In this document: one piece after another, positions 52,914 through 60,926 of the stretch | Numbering within the stretch: the first letter of the stretch is position 1 | Layout: each line of letters starts with the position of its first letter | Assembly: GCA_024233935.1 (NCBI GenBank) | Contig: JACKOY010000003.1 | Location: forward strand, 1-64,000 | Length of the DNA stretch: 64,000 bases | Source: Spirochaetales bacterium | GTDB taxonomy: Bacteria > Spirochaetota > Leptospiria > Leptospirales > Leptonemataceae | Direction: 5' to 3' | Position numbers and translations under genes: made by a program | Notes under the pieces: model-generated | Told to the model about the DNA's origin: nothing | The model's input: only the letters and a program-made list of their open reading frames with translations | Database searches by the model: none

Positions 52914-53493
52914 ACACGCGAGCTGCATTACTATGCGTTGCCTGTAGCCTGTGCTTGCATTGTGAACCGGAGCCGGAGCGAACAACGACCCGGCCTCCCG
53001 TGCGCGATGTGCTGGCAAGCTTTGAGGCGGCCCGAACCAAGGAGTCTGGGTTCAATCGCCTCTCCGAAGAAGAGAAATGGGAATTCTTGCGGCTGTATCT
53101 CCCGAACCGGGTCTTTCATCTCCCACCGAGTGCGTGGTTTAAGCTCCTGCCGGACGGCACGGCGCCGATGGTCGTGCTGGCCGACGGCGACATGAGGACA
53201 GCAGGGAGCGTACGCTGGGAGTTTGTAGACCGCGGACTGCGCTTTCACCCAATGGAGGAAGGCGGGTCCCTGCCGCCTGAGTTCCCGGAGGGTACCTGGG
53301 TCGAGCCGAGTATGAGCGACGGGGTCTTGTCGTTCAACGCGGCCGAAGGCGAAGCGGGCTTCAGTTTCAATCTCATCCGACCAAACGGGGCCGCTCCTGA
53401 CTTCCTCAATGAGCGCGAGAGTGGCCGCTACTCTGGGCCAGGATGTATCCCGAAGGGGATGAGGGTTCGCAGTAAAGAACGTTACGCATGTTG
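52867..53493 (+). repeat. Tandem duplication, unit A
   Basis: Includes the last 14 codons of the hydrolase remnant, the lipoprotein A gene and its 3' flank. Sequence similarity with unit B begins at CCGGCCGGGTAGAG and ends at CGCATGTTG. Upstream and downstream of these points the two are unrelated. Confidence 0.85.
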
Positions 53494-53494
53494 A
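52910..53494 (+). CDS. Lipoprotein, tandem copy A, 3'-end frameshifted
   Basis: 194 aa as read. Lipoprotein-type signal (LLCVACSLCLHC), then a mature part with PPVRDVLASFEAAR, RLSEEEKWEFLRLYLPNR and a beta-rich region around FKLLPDGTAPMVVLADG. AGGAGG is just before the ATG. It is about 80% alike to copy B over most of its length. Compared with B one base is missing between 53419 and 53420, so the ancestral end APDFLNEREQWPLLW-RMYPEGDEGSQ (TAA 53473) is lost and a false tail runs to 53494. Function unknown; an immunity protein to the preceding remnant is a guess. Confidence 0.65.
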   Translation: MNTRAALLCVACSLCLHCEPEPERTTTRPPVRDVLASFEAARTKESGFNRLSEEEKWEFLRLYLPNRVFHLPPSAWFKLLPDGTAPMVVLADGDMRTAGSVRWEFVDRGLRFHPMEEGGSLPPEFPEGTWVEPSMSDGVLSFNAAEGEAGFSFNLIRPNGAAPDFLNERESGRYSGPGCIPKGMRVRSKERYAC

Positions 53495-53628
53495 ACCCCG
53501 GGCCACGGAGTCGCGGGGAACGGACAAGAGACAAACACGAGCAACACCAGGAAACGTTCGTGCCCAACGCACATAAAGCGCTACGGTCTCGTCGATTTGT
53601 AAGCGCACCTGAAACCGCAGTCAGATCC

Positions 53629-53673
53629 GGCCGGGTAGAGTTCTTTGTGTGGAAAGCAAAGGAGCGAGAATGA
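53629..53673 (+). pseudogene. Orphan tail of the hydrolase remnant
   Basis: A second copy of only the last 14 codons (GRVEFFVWKAKERE), fused to unrelated upstream sequence. Its TGA overlaps the ATG of lipoprotein B (53670), as in copy A. Against copy A the codons differ at three third positions without changing the residue, which indicates that it was once under protein selection. Confidence 0.6.
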
Positions 53674-54173
53674 AATCGAGAGCTGCTTTTCTATGCCTGG
53701 TCTGCTGCCTGTGCCTGCACTGTGAACCGGCGCGCGAACGAACACCCACCCGGCCTCCCGTGCGCGATGTGCTGGCAAGCTTTGAAGCGGACCGACCCAA
53801 GGAGTCCGCCTTCAATCGGCTCTCCGAAGAAGAGAAATGGGAATTTTTGCGGCTGTATCTCCCGAACCGGGTCTTTTCCCGCCCGCCGAGTACATGGATC
53901 AAGTTCCTGCCGGACGGCACGGCGCCGCTGGTACTGCTGGTCGGCGGCGTCATGGAACCAGCAGGGAGCGTGCGCTGGGATTTCGTGGAAGGCGGCGGAC
54001 TGCGCTTGCGTCCCATGAAGGAGGGCGGGCGTGTGCAGATCGAGTTCTTCCCGGTGGGCACCTTCGTCGAGCCGACTATGAGAGACGAAGTCCTTAGGTT
54101 CAAGGACACCGGAGGCGAACCGGCCATGAGTTTCAATCTCATCCACCATTCGAGAGTGCTCCTGACTTCCTGA
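53670..54173 (+). CDS. Lipoprotein, tandem copy B, 3'-end frameshifted
   Basis: 167 aa, paralog of copy A. Signal MKSRAAFLCLVCCLCLHC, then PPVRDVLASFEADR, RLSEEEKWEFLRLYLPNR and FLPDGTAPLVLLVGG. AAAGGAG precedes the ATG. Here one base is missing near 54147-54156, a different place from copy A. In the restored frame it would go on SAPDFLNEREQWPLLWERM, ending YPEGDEGSQ at TAA 54239. Both copies therefore lack the same natural C-terminus for different reasons. Confidence 0.65.
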   Translation: MKSRAAFLCLVCCLCLHCEPARERTPTRPPVRDVLASFEADRPKESAFNRLSEEEKWEFLRLYLPNRVFSRPPSTWIKFLPDGTAPLVLLVGGVMEPAGSVRWDFVEGGGLRLRPMKEGGRVQIEFFPVGTFVEPTMRDEVLRFKDTGGEPAMSFNLIHHSRVLLTS

Positions 54174-54247
54174 ATGAGCGTGAGCAGTGGCCGCTACTCT
54201 GGGAAAGGATGTATCCCGAAGGGGATGAGGGTTCGCAGTAAAGAACG

Positions 54248-54283
54248 CTACGCATGTTGCGCGACAGAAGATAACATGCGTAG
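54248..54283 (+). repeat. Perfect 11-bp hairpin after lipoprotein B
   Basis: CTACGCATGTT (54248-54258), 14-nt loop, AACATGCGTAG (54273-54283). The first arm is also present after copy A, but the second arm is not. No T run follows, so it is not a standard terminator. Confidence 0.7.
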
Positions 54284-54711
54284 CAGGGGGCACGCGGAAC
54301 ATGGCAGCGACGGGGCTGCATTCCTTACGTAACGGCCAAAGTGCGCCTCCGACCGGTCCCTTCAGGACCGGGGTGGTAATTTAAGAAGCGGCAGCAATCT
54401 GGGGCGCGTGGGCGAGGAAGTCAAAACGTCCGGTGTCGAAAACCAAAGACGGCAACTGAGCAGCGTACGCTGGGAAGCAACTTTCCCCGCGCCACGGAGG
54501 GCGCGACAAAAACCTCCCGAGGTCTGCGAGCCAGACACAATTCGCCCGAACCGCAGGTTCGACATAAAGCGAATTGTGCCCCCCGCGGCGCGCATAAAAA
54601 GCGCCGCTACCATTGGCGAGCACACCGAGGGCGCGGGGGAGGTTGAGGGGGCCGGCGCCGGCCCCCTCGCAACCGGTTTTTACCCCGCCTCAGGCGCCCC
54701 CTCCACCCCTC
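54260..54711. other. Gene-free, hairpin-rich spacer
   Basis: About 450 nt with no convincing gene. Hairpins: CCGGTCC/GGACCGG (54353-54371); a nested pair with outer CACAATTCGC/GCGAATTGTG (54537-54546, 54570-54579) and inner CGAACC/GGTTCG (54548-54562); GCGGCGC/GCGCCGC (54586-54607); and a perfect 24-bp palindrome at 54645-54668. The ORFs over it have no recognisable protein pattern. Confidence 0.6.
54645..54668. repeat. Perfect 24-bp GC-rich palindrome
   Basis: GAGGGGGCCGGC followed immediately by its reverse complement GCCGGCCCCCTC. It could form a cruciform or an operator; a T run (GGTTTTTACC) begins 7 nt downstream on the plus strand, so it might also stop plus-strand transcription. Confidence 0.6.
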
Positions 54712-54713
54712 GG

Positions 54714-54746
54714 ACCAAAAGAAAGGCCGGCTCTTTCAAGCCGGCC
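54714..54746 (-). terminator. Rho-independent terminator after flgE
   Basis: On the minus strand the stem GGCCGGCT / AGCCGGCC (54725-54746) with a 6-nt loop is followed by TTTCTTTTGG. It lies 49 nt after the flgE stop and would end the fliK-flgD-flgE transcript. Confidence 0.8.
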
Positions 54747-54794
54747 GCAATCTCAGGGAATGTCAAACTCCCGCTTTTGCGCTAAGCGCTACGC

Positions 54795-56186
54795 TTATCG
54801 CTTCAAGCCCAGGAGTTCCTGAATCATCTGATCACTGGTGGTGATGGTGCGCGAGTTGGCCTGGAAGCCGCGTTGCGTGACAATCATGTCCGTGAATTGC
54901 TCGGCCAGGTCGACGTTCGACATCTCCAGCAGGCCGGCGTTGATTTTGCCGCGACCGCCCTGCCCGGCTTCGCCGATATTCGGGTTGCCCGAGTTGATCG
55001 AGAAGCTGAACTTGGTTTCGCCTTCTTTTGTGAGACCGCCGGGGTTCGTAAAGATCGCCATCGCAATACGCGCCAGCGGTTCTTTGACTCCGTTCGAGTA
55101 GGTGCCCGTGATGGTGCCGGTGTTGTCGATCGCGAAGGACTCCAGGTATCCCATTGGATAGCCGTCCTGTTCGGCAGCGCGGGTCGAGAATTCAGACGCA
55201 AATTGCGTAACGCCGGTCATGCCACCAGCCTGACCCAGATCCAGACGAACGGTTTGCGTTTCGGGATTTCCGGCCACGCGAAAACCCACCTGCACTTCCA
55301 GCTTTCCGGTCGTAATGCTGTCCTGTCCGTCGGAAACCGAAATGATCCGTCCATCGGCAGTAAAACCGATCTCAAAGGTATTGTCGCCGCCGATCGCGAC
55401 GTCCTGGCCGCCGGGGCCGACCACATTTACGGTTACGTTGTCAGCCGCTTCGAGACTTGCCCGGGCTGCCCAGCGGTTTTCGCCGGTCTTCCACATTTCC
55501 AGACGCAGTTCGTGTTCGTTGCCCTGGGGATCGTAGACGTTGATCGAAGTTACGTGCCCGCGTCGCTGGGCTTCCGGTCCGCTGATAAAGGCCTCAATCT
55601 GGGCTTCGGTCGCGTCGGGCGGCACCGCTTCTACAGACTGATCCAGGTTCGAACGAAACACAACTTCGGTTGTGGCCTTGGCCGGCTTCTTGGAATACAA
55701 AGGAATTTGAATGCTTTCGATACTTGCGCTGGAGTTGATGTAGGCGTTTCCGTCTTCATCCTGCCGCGCATTCCAGCCCTGCACGCGCAGCCCGGTGCCC
55801 GGATGCACGTAGAATCCATCGCGGTCCAGACTGAATTGGCCGGCTCGCGTATAGTACTCTTTGTCTCCGTCGCGAATAATGAAAAAGCCATCGCCGGCGA
55901 TCGCCACGTCGGTATTCACACCGGTGGTTTGCAAACTACCCTGGGTCATGATCTTGTCGATCGACGCAACCATCATACCCAGACCCACCTGTTGCGGGTT
56001 GATACCGCCGATGTTTTCGCGCGGCTCGGAAGCGCCGGCGAGTTGCTGAGAGATCATGTCCATGAAGGTCACACGCTCCATTTTAAAGCCGTGTGTGTTC
56101 ACGTTCGACACGTTGTTTCCAATGACATCCATGCGTGTCTGATGGTTTTTCAGACCGGACACACCGGAATAAAGTGATCGCATCAT
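54795..56186 (-). CDS. flgE: Flagellar hook protein FlgE
   Basis: 463 aa. N-terminal flagellar rod/hook motif SGVSGLKNHQTRMDVIGNN, FlgE family core, C-terminal NVDLAEQFTDMIVTQRGFQA. The universal joint protein of the periplasmic flagella. There is no cysteine in the protein. Around residue 161 one finds PLYSKKPAK and then VVFRSNLDQ, i.e. Lys166 and Ser179, the positions of the Leptospira lysinoalanine cross-link (Cys in Treponema and Borrelia). Two ATGs in a row at the start; the first is used. Upstream 92 nt to flgD. Confidence 0.95.
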   Translation of the reverse strand: MMRSLYSGVSGLKNHQTRMDVIGNNVSNVNTHGFKMERVTFMDMISQQLAGASEPRENIGGINPQQVGLGMMVASIDKIMTQGSLQTTGVNTDVAIAGDGFFIIRDGDKEYYTRAGQFSLDRDGFYVHPGTGLRVQGWNARQDEDGNAYINSSASIESIQIPLYSKKPAKATTEVVFRSNLDQSVEAVPPDATEAQIEAFISGPEAQRRGHVTSINVYDPQGNEHELRLEMWKTGENRWAARASLEAADNVTVNVVGPGGQDVAIGGDNTFEIGFTADGRIISVSDGQDSITTGKLEVQVGFRVAGNPETQTVRLDLGQAGGMTGVTQFASEFSTRAAEQDGYPMGYLESFAIDNTGTITGTYSNGVKEPLARIAMAIFTNPGGLTKEGETKFSFSINSGNPNIGEAGQGGRGKINAGLLEMSNVDLAEQFTDMIVTQRGFQANSRTITTSDQMIQELLGLKR

Positions 56187-56278
56187 ACGATTCTTACCGT
56201 TCCCTGTAGTTTGCTTCTATTTGTCTTTCGCCGATGACTCGGGTGATACTTTCTATTTCGGGTTATTGCCTGAAACCT

Positions 56279-57094
56279 TTACGGTTCTTCGTTTGTCTCT
56301 GTCCCGGAAGATGTCTCCATCTCAGTTTGCGCGGAGCGCGTCTCTGGGGCGCTCAGATTGCTTTCGTAAGCCCGCGCGGCTGCCGCTCCAATGCGCTGGC
56401 GGGCGGCCGTTGCCTCTTCGCTATTTGCGGCGGCCGCCTGGGAAGCTGCCTGCCCTTGAATTTGCTCGTGAATTGCTCCGGCCTCGCCGGGGTTCGCCCG
56501 CGGCAAGGACGATGGCGCTTCCGTTGCGGCCGGCCCCTGGTCGGAAGCCGCCGGGCCGGCGCTGCCGCGCACGCCCGGAACGTTCGCGGCTCGAAATTCC
56601 TGCGGATCGCCGATCAGGCGCACGTCGGAAAGCACAACCGCGCTATCGTTCACCTTAAAGTAGGTTTCGCCGTCGTCGCCATAGAAGAGCGCCTCGGCGC
56701 GGCCCATGACCTGTTCGCCGGTGATGCTGTCCTTACCCACAATGTAGCGACCGACAATGTTGATCGATTGCAAACCCTGGATTTCCGACATGCGCTCCAT
56801 GGAGTCGGACATGTTTTTCATTTGTTCGAGCGAGGAGAACTGCGCCATCTGCGCGATGAACTCCTGATCCTGCATGGGCTGGGTCGGATCCTGGTGCGAA
56901 AGCTGCGCAATCAGAATCTTTAAGAACTCGTCTTTGCCAAGGGATTGGGCCCGTTCCCGAATCTCGATTCCGTTGAGGCCGTTGGCCTGCTCGGCATCCA
57001 GACGCTGGTAGTGTTGCTGAAGATTGACCGAATGATCCTGGTTCAACCAGCGATCGCGGGCCTGTTGTGCTTCGACTGCAAAATTCTCGCTCAT
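56279..57094 (-). CDS. flgD: Hook-assembly scaffolding protein FlgD
   Basis: 271 aa. Residues 40-110 contain LGKDEFLKILIAQLSHQDPT and QFSSLEQMKNMSDSM, the FlgD signature. The middle carries IVGKDSITGEQVMGRAEAL, and the last 90 residues are an Ala/Gln/Glu-rich low-complexity tail of unusual length. It caps the growing hook. It starts 19 nt after fliK and lies upstream of flgE. Confidence 0.92.
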   Translation of the reverse strand: MSENFAVEAQQARDRWLNQDHSVNLQQHYQRLDAEQANGLNGIEIRERAQSLGKDEFLKILIAQLSHQDPTQPMQDQEFIAQMAQFSSLEQMKNMSDSMERMSEIQGLQSINIVGRYIVGKDSITGEQVMGRAEALFYGDDGETYFKVNDSAVVLSDVRLIGDPQEFRAANVPGVRGSAGPAASDQGPAATEAPSSLPRANPGEAGAIHEQIQGQAASQAAAANSEEATAARQRIGAAAARAYESNLSAPETRSAQTEMETSSGTETNEEP

Positions 57095-57113
57095 AATGTT
57101 TCCTACGGCAAAA

Positions 57114-58772
57114 CTAGATTGTTACGTTAACCAGGCCTTCCAGGCGCAGCGCGCCGGCCGGCTGTGCTTCATCGCTTAAAGAGGAAATGCCGTTTCGTTC
57201 GTATTCGCTCTGGCTGAATTCGGCCGCTTCGTGCGCGTCCAGATCGCCGGCGTTTTCACCGTTAGAGTGCGCCCCCGCCGCCATGCCCTGCTGGGCCTGA
57301 CCGTCGCCCTGGTTGCCGGCAAAGGCCATCTCGGCGTTTTCGCGAATGCGAATACTCATGCCATCGACCGTGATTCCCTGGCGAAGCAGTTCGCCCCGCA
57401 ACGTGTCCATTTCGCCTTTCACCGCGCGCAGAGCGGCTTCGCTATCCACCAGAACCTGGGCGGATACATGGTTGTGGCTCACCTGCAGATTCAAGGTCAT
57501 ACGTCCCAGGTGTTGGGGATTCAGACGGATGGTGGCGGTGGACTGTCCGTCGCCTTTGAGTTCCAGAAAGGCCTTCTGGACCAGGCGATTCATGAGATCT
57601 TTGCTCGAGGCGGTTTCGGGACGAGTCGAAGATACGCGCTCCTGATCAATCATACGGGAGAAATCCCGAAGGAGAGTCTCGGTCGTAATCTCGCGATTGA
57701 CTCGTGGCTGATCGGTCATGCGGCTCTCACGCAGCCGACTTTCGCGGCGACTCTCGCCGTCGGAACGCGACTGACCCTGCGATTCGCCGCGTCCGGGCAA
57801 ATTGGCCTCACGCATGGTGGCTTGTGCTTCTACACGTTCATTTTGATGCGAAACAGTTGTACGAACTTTCCATTTGGCCTCGTCGAGTTCCACATGCACC
57901 AGGCCGGAACCCTTCGTACTCTCCGCGTTTCGGACAGCGGCTTCGCGGGCCTGCGGGCGGTCGTTTGTTTTCGCGGCGCTGGCGAATTCTCTGTCAGAAC
58001 GGGCGCCCAACATGTCGCGCAGCGCTTCCGGTAGACTCTGCTTAACCCCGGACGGAGTTTGCCCTCGTTCCATCCGAGGTGAGGGAGTTTCGAGACCCTG
58101 ACGCCGCCCCTCGGGAGTGACGGCTTCGCGGGCCCCTTCGGCGCGACGGTTGGACTTGGCGTCGAGTTCGAGGGCGCGCGCGCGATCCAGCAGCGCGCCG
58201 GGAAAACGATCCTGTACAGAAGGTTGCTCTGCGCCGTTAAGGCCGGACTCCTTCTGAGCCCCGGTGGTTTTCTTAAATTCTTTGGAAACACCTGCTTCTG
58301 CGGCCGTTTGCTCCTGGCGATGCGCCGGCGCTTTTTTCGCTGAGGCCGCCTCGGCGGCGGCTGCAGATTCGGAGATCTTGTTTTCCCGGTTTTCGCGGGC
58401 AGTGGATTCGTTTACGTTCTGAATGTCTGCATTTCGGCTGTCTTCGCGCTCCGCTTCGCTACGCTTCGAGGGTCGCGTGGTTTCGTTGGTGTTGTTCGGG
58501 CGGCTTTCGGGAGCTTTGGCGGCAGTCTGCGGTGTCGCTATCGGCGTGACCCGGGAATCTGGTTCGGCAATGGCGAGGTCCTGGAAAGCCTGATCAAGCT
58601 GGCTCTGGAAGGCAGGCCCATTGATCGGCAATTCGGTCCCCATGCGCGGCATGGCCTGAGCAAGGGTTTTCTCGGGCACAGGACGCAGTCGCAGACCGGG
58701 ACCGCCCGAAAGATCCATAAGCGAAGGTTGTTCCATCTCCTTTGAAACTTCGCCAAAAATATGAATTTGCAT
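57114..58772 (-). CDS. fliK: Flagellar hook-length control protein FliK
   Basis: About 552 aa with a disordered, charged N-terminal 400 residues rich in Ala, Arg, Glu and Ser, and a C-terminal hook-length domain: IRLNPQHLGRMTLNLQVSH, AQVLVDSEAALRAVKGEMD, LRRELLRQGI-like LRGELLRQGITVDGMSIRI. The start is unclear: the ORF reaches 58898, ATG 58772 is the first one that does not overlap the divergent gene, and ATG 58736 has AAAGGAG right against it. Confidence 0.88.
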   Translation of the reverse strand: MQIHIFGEVSKEMEQPSLMDLSGGPGLRLRPVPEKTLAQAMPRMGTELPINGPAFQSQLDQAFQDLAIAEPDSRVTPIATPQTAAKAPESRPNNTNETTRPSKRSEAEREDSRNADIQNVNESTARENRENKISESAAAAEAASAKKAPAHRQEQTAAEAGVSKEFKKTTGAQKESGLNGAEQPSVQDRFPGALLDRARALELDAKSNRRAEGAREAVTPEGRRQGLETPSPRMERGQTPSGVKQSLPEALRDMLGARSDREFASAAKTNDRPQAREAAVRNAESTKGSGLVHVELDEAKWKVRTTVSHQNERVEAQATMREANLPGRGESQGQSRSDGESRRESRLRESRMTDQPRVNREITTETLLRDFSRMIDQERVSSTRPETASSKDLMNRLVQKAFLELKGDGQSTATIRLNPQHLGRMTLNLQVSHNHVSAQVLVDSEAALRAVKGEMDTLRGELLRQGITVDGMSIRIRENAEMAFAGNQGDGQAQQGMAAGAHSNGENAGDLDAHEAAEFSQSEYERNGISSLSDEAQPAGALRLEGLVNVTI

Positions 58773-58800
58773 GAGATAAAAGCCCCCGAATCTGGGCCAC

Positions 58801-59319
58801 ATGCCTTCCGAGGAAGATCCGAAGCTGTTTGAGCGCACCACCGTAAAAGGCCTGCGCGCCGTGCTGTCCCCCCGGAAGAGCTTCGACTTCAGCTGCACAG
58901 CCTGCGGAAAATGCTGCCGGGGCCCCGGCAGCGTCTATTTCACACCCGACGATCTAAAGGCCGTGGAGGAACATCTCGGTCTGGACGCCGCCGGGAAAGC
59001 CGATCTGCGCGGCCGTCTGATCCAGGCCGAAGAGAACGGCTACTATGTGCATCGGGCCGGCGGCGCCTGTCGTCTGCTGGGAAGCGACAATCGTTGCACG
59101 GTCTATCCCGTACGTCCGTTGCAGTGTCGGACCTACCCCTTCTGGCCTTCGAGCTTCGTGAGCCGTACCGATCTGGAAGCCCTGGCCGAGGAGTGCCCGG
59201 GAACACTGAAAGGCAAAGGGCGGCGTTACTCGCTTTTGAGTACGGCGCGACGTGTGAACAAGACCCGGCGCCAGTTTCTGGAAGCCCAGAAAGAGCCAGA
59301 CGAGCATTTCATGATCTGA
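58801..59319 (+). CDS. YkgJ-family cysteine-cluster protein
   Basis: 172 aa. FSCTACGKCCRGPGSVYF (C-x2-C-x2-CC) at the start, then CRLLGSDNRCTVYPVRPLQCRTYPFWP: the UPF0153/YkgJ pattern that binds a metal or Fe-S cluster. Function unknown. Its TGA overlaps the purC ATG by 1 nt (TGATG), and it diverges from fliK over 28 nt. Confidence 0.88.
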   Translation: MPSEEDPKLFERTTVKGLRAVLSPRKSFDFSCTACGKCCRGPGSVYFTPDDLKAVEEHLGLDAAGKADLRGRLIQAEENGYYVHRAGGACRLLGSDNRCTVYPVRPLQCRTYPFWPSSFVSRTDLEALAEECPGTLKGKGRRYSLLSTARRVNKTRRQFLEAQKEPDEHFMI

Positions 59320-60209
59320 TGGTGAATCTGCCCGAACCGGATTACCGCGGCAAAGTCCGCGATCTGTTCTTTATAGATAGAGAACGTATGCTGGTGCGGG
59401 CGAGCGATCGGCTTTCGGCCTTTGACGTGGTATTCGGCCAGCCGATTCCCGACAAGGGCCGCATTTTGACGCGCGTATCGAATCTATGGTTTGAGGCCCT
59501 GCGCAAATCTGGCTTGCAGCAAGAATTCGAATTCGAAGACCATCTGCTGGAAACCGCCGACGACCGACTGCCGGAGCCGTTCTGCAATCACCCGGACTTT
59601 GTGGGCCGTTCCGTTCTCGTGCGCCGCACCGAACGTGTTGATTTTGAATGCGTGGTGCGCGGCTATCTGGCCGGGTCGGGCTGGAAAGATTATCAAAGAA
59701 GTGGCGCCGTCTGTGGCCACAGTTTGCCGGAGGGGCTGCGGCAGGCCGATCTACTGCCCGAACCAATTTTTACGCCGGCGACCAAAGCGGCCCTCGGCGA
59801 TCACGATGAAAACGTGAGCACCGAATATATGGTCGCAAAGCTCGGCCAGCGACGCACCGACCGACTGCGCGAAATTTCGATCGCGATTTTCAATTTCGCA
59901 TCGCAGCGCATGCAATCGGCGGGCATCTTGCTCTGCGATACCAAATTCGAATTTGGCATTCGGAACGATCGCATTGTCCTGATTGACGAAGCCCTGACTC
60001 CCGACTCCAGCCGCTACTGGGACCAGTCGACCTACGAACCCGGCACCAGCCCGCCCGGCTTTGACAAACAGTTCGTGCGCGACTATGTCGAGCAACTGGG
60101 CTGGAACAAAAAGCCCCCTGCCCCGCAACTTCCCGACGACGTCATTCAAAAGACCCGCGGACTGTACGAAGAGATCGAACGTAGAATCGAAGGGGCTCTG
60201 GGGATTTGA
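59319..60209 (+). CDS. purC: SAICAR synthase
   Basis: Purine pathway step: joins aspartate to CAIR with ATP. 296 aa, of the longer eukaryotic/yeast-like type. GKVRDLFFIDRERMLVRASDRLSAFD (shown as RASDRLSAFDVVFG), ECVVRGYLAGSGWKDYQ, FEFGIRNDRIVLIDEALTPD, and SRYWD. ATG 59319 is set by the overlap with the YkgJ stop. The ORF on the track extends further upstream only as a shadow of YkgJ. Confidence 0.93.
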   Translation: MVNLPEPDYRGKVRDLFFIDRERMLVRASDRLSAFDVVFGQPIPDKGRILTRVSNLWFEALRKSGLQQEFEFEDHLLETADDRLPEPFCNHPDFVGRSVLVRRTERVDFECVVRGYLAGSGWKDYQRSGAVCGHSLPEGLRQADLLPEPIFTPATKAALGDHDENVSTEYMVAKLGQRRTDRLREISIAIFNFASQRMQSAGILLCDTKFEFGIRNDRIVLIDEALTPDSSRYWDQSTYEPGTSPPGFDKQFVRDYVEQLGWNKKPPAPQLPDDVIQKTRGLYEEIERRIEGALGI

Positions 60210-60225
60210 AATCGGAGTCACTACT

Positions 60226-60830
60226 TCAGTAGCCGCGCTCTGCAAGCTTTGAGCGAAGCATCTGAATGGTTTCCTGATGTATCGGACGACCAGGCTCCGA
60301 GCGGGCGTAGTTTTCGGCCCAGCCAAGGAGCGTTTGGCCCTCTTCAACGTGACGGACCGCGACAATTGCCCCAAACTCTTCGAGATACTGGCGTACGTTA
60401 CCAGTATCCAGTTTGTGCATGAGCGCGCAGGTGAAGTAGACCGCTCGATCGTTGAGCGCAGATTCCGGGACGTCGGCCTCGAGCTGTAACAGAAAGGGCT
60501 TCCAGCCACGGCTATCCGCCTCAGCGCAGATGAGGTACGTTGCACCCGCTTCGGCGTTTGCTGTCAGGGAACCGGCCCCGGTCGACATGCGCGAACTACC
60601 CGACCAGGTCATGGTCATGCGTTGTTCCCCGGGCGCCGTATAGAGAACTCGCACCGAAACGGACGAGGTGGACGCTCCGACCCCCGCAGGCTCAAATCAT
60701 AGGCCACATAGAAGGTGGCTCGCTCTGCAGATGGTGTATCGGCGCTAACACCTGCGTATTGCACGCTGCTACAGGCGCCGAGAAACGTCGCCAGCGCAAA
60801 GACAGTAAGTGATCTTCGTATCTTTGCCAT
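60226..60830 (-). pseudogene. Lipoprotein gene with a 1-nt frameshift
   Basis: Two minus-strand frames join to one protein. The first begins at ATG 60830: KIRRSLTVFALATFLGAC (lipobox), then ATFYVAYD. The second continues FEPAGVGASTSSVSVRVLY and runs 150 residues to TAG-side end 60226 (ends KLAERGY). A missing T in the run at 60694-60696 explains the break. In the restored form it would be about 200 aa, with beta-rich start and a helical end with VRHVEEGQTLLGWAENYA. Either a recent pseudogene or a base-calling error. Confidence 0.65.
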
Positions 60831-60926
60831 GCCCGGGGTTTCGCAGGGCACGCATTCGCGGCAACTTTTTTTGCGCCGGCACGGCCAGTTCAACTTTCAA
60901 GCCACCCCTTTCGCACGCAGGCAGTC

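Larger units (their letters stand above)
53627..54259 (+). repeat. Tandem duplication, unit B
   Basis: Second copy of the unit: tail of the hydrolase, lipoprotein B and the same 3' flank, including the GGATGTATCCCGAAGGGGAT stretch. The 133 nt between the units carry no recognisable gene. Units are the same length within 6 nt. Confidence 0.85.

Noticed and set aside
53488..53673. Small ORF before lipoprotein B as a whole gene
   Set aside because: Only the last 14 codons match the hydrolase tail; the rest is unrelated sequence, so it is listed as a tail remnant only.
54537..54579. Integron attC-like site
   Set aside because: Nested stems are present, but the end boxes do not follow RYYYAAC/GTTRRRY and no integrase gene is in the window.
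54362..54625. Minus-strand ORF in the hairpin-rich gap
   Set aside because: It lies across several hairpins and has no protein pattern.
54873..56177. 434-residue plus-strand ORF opposite flgE
   Set aside because: Shadow of flgE in GC-rich DNA; no domain, no ribosome site.
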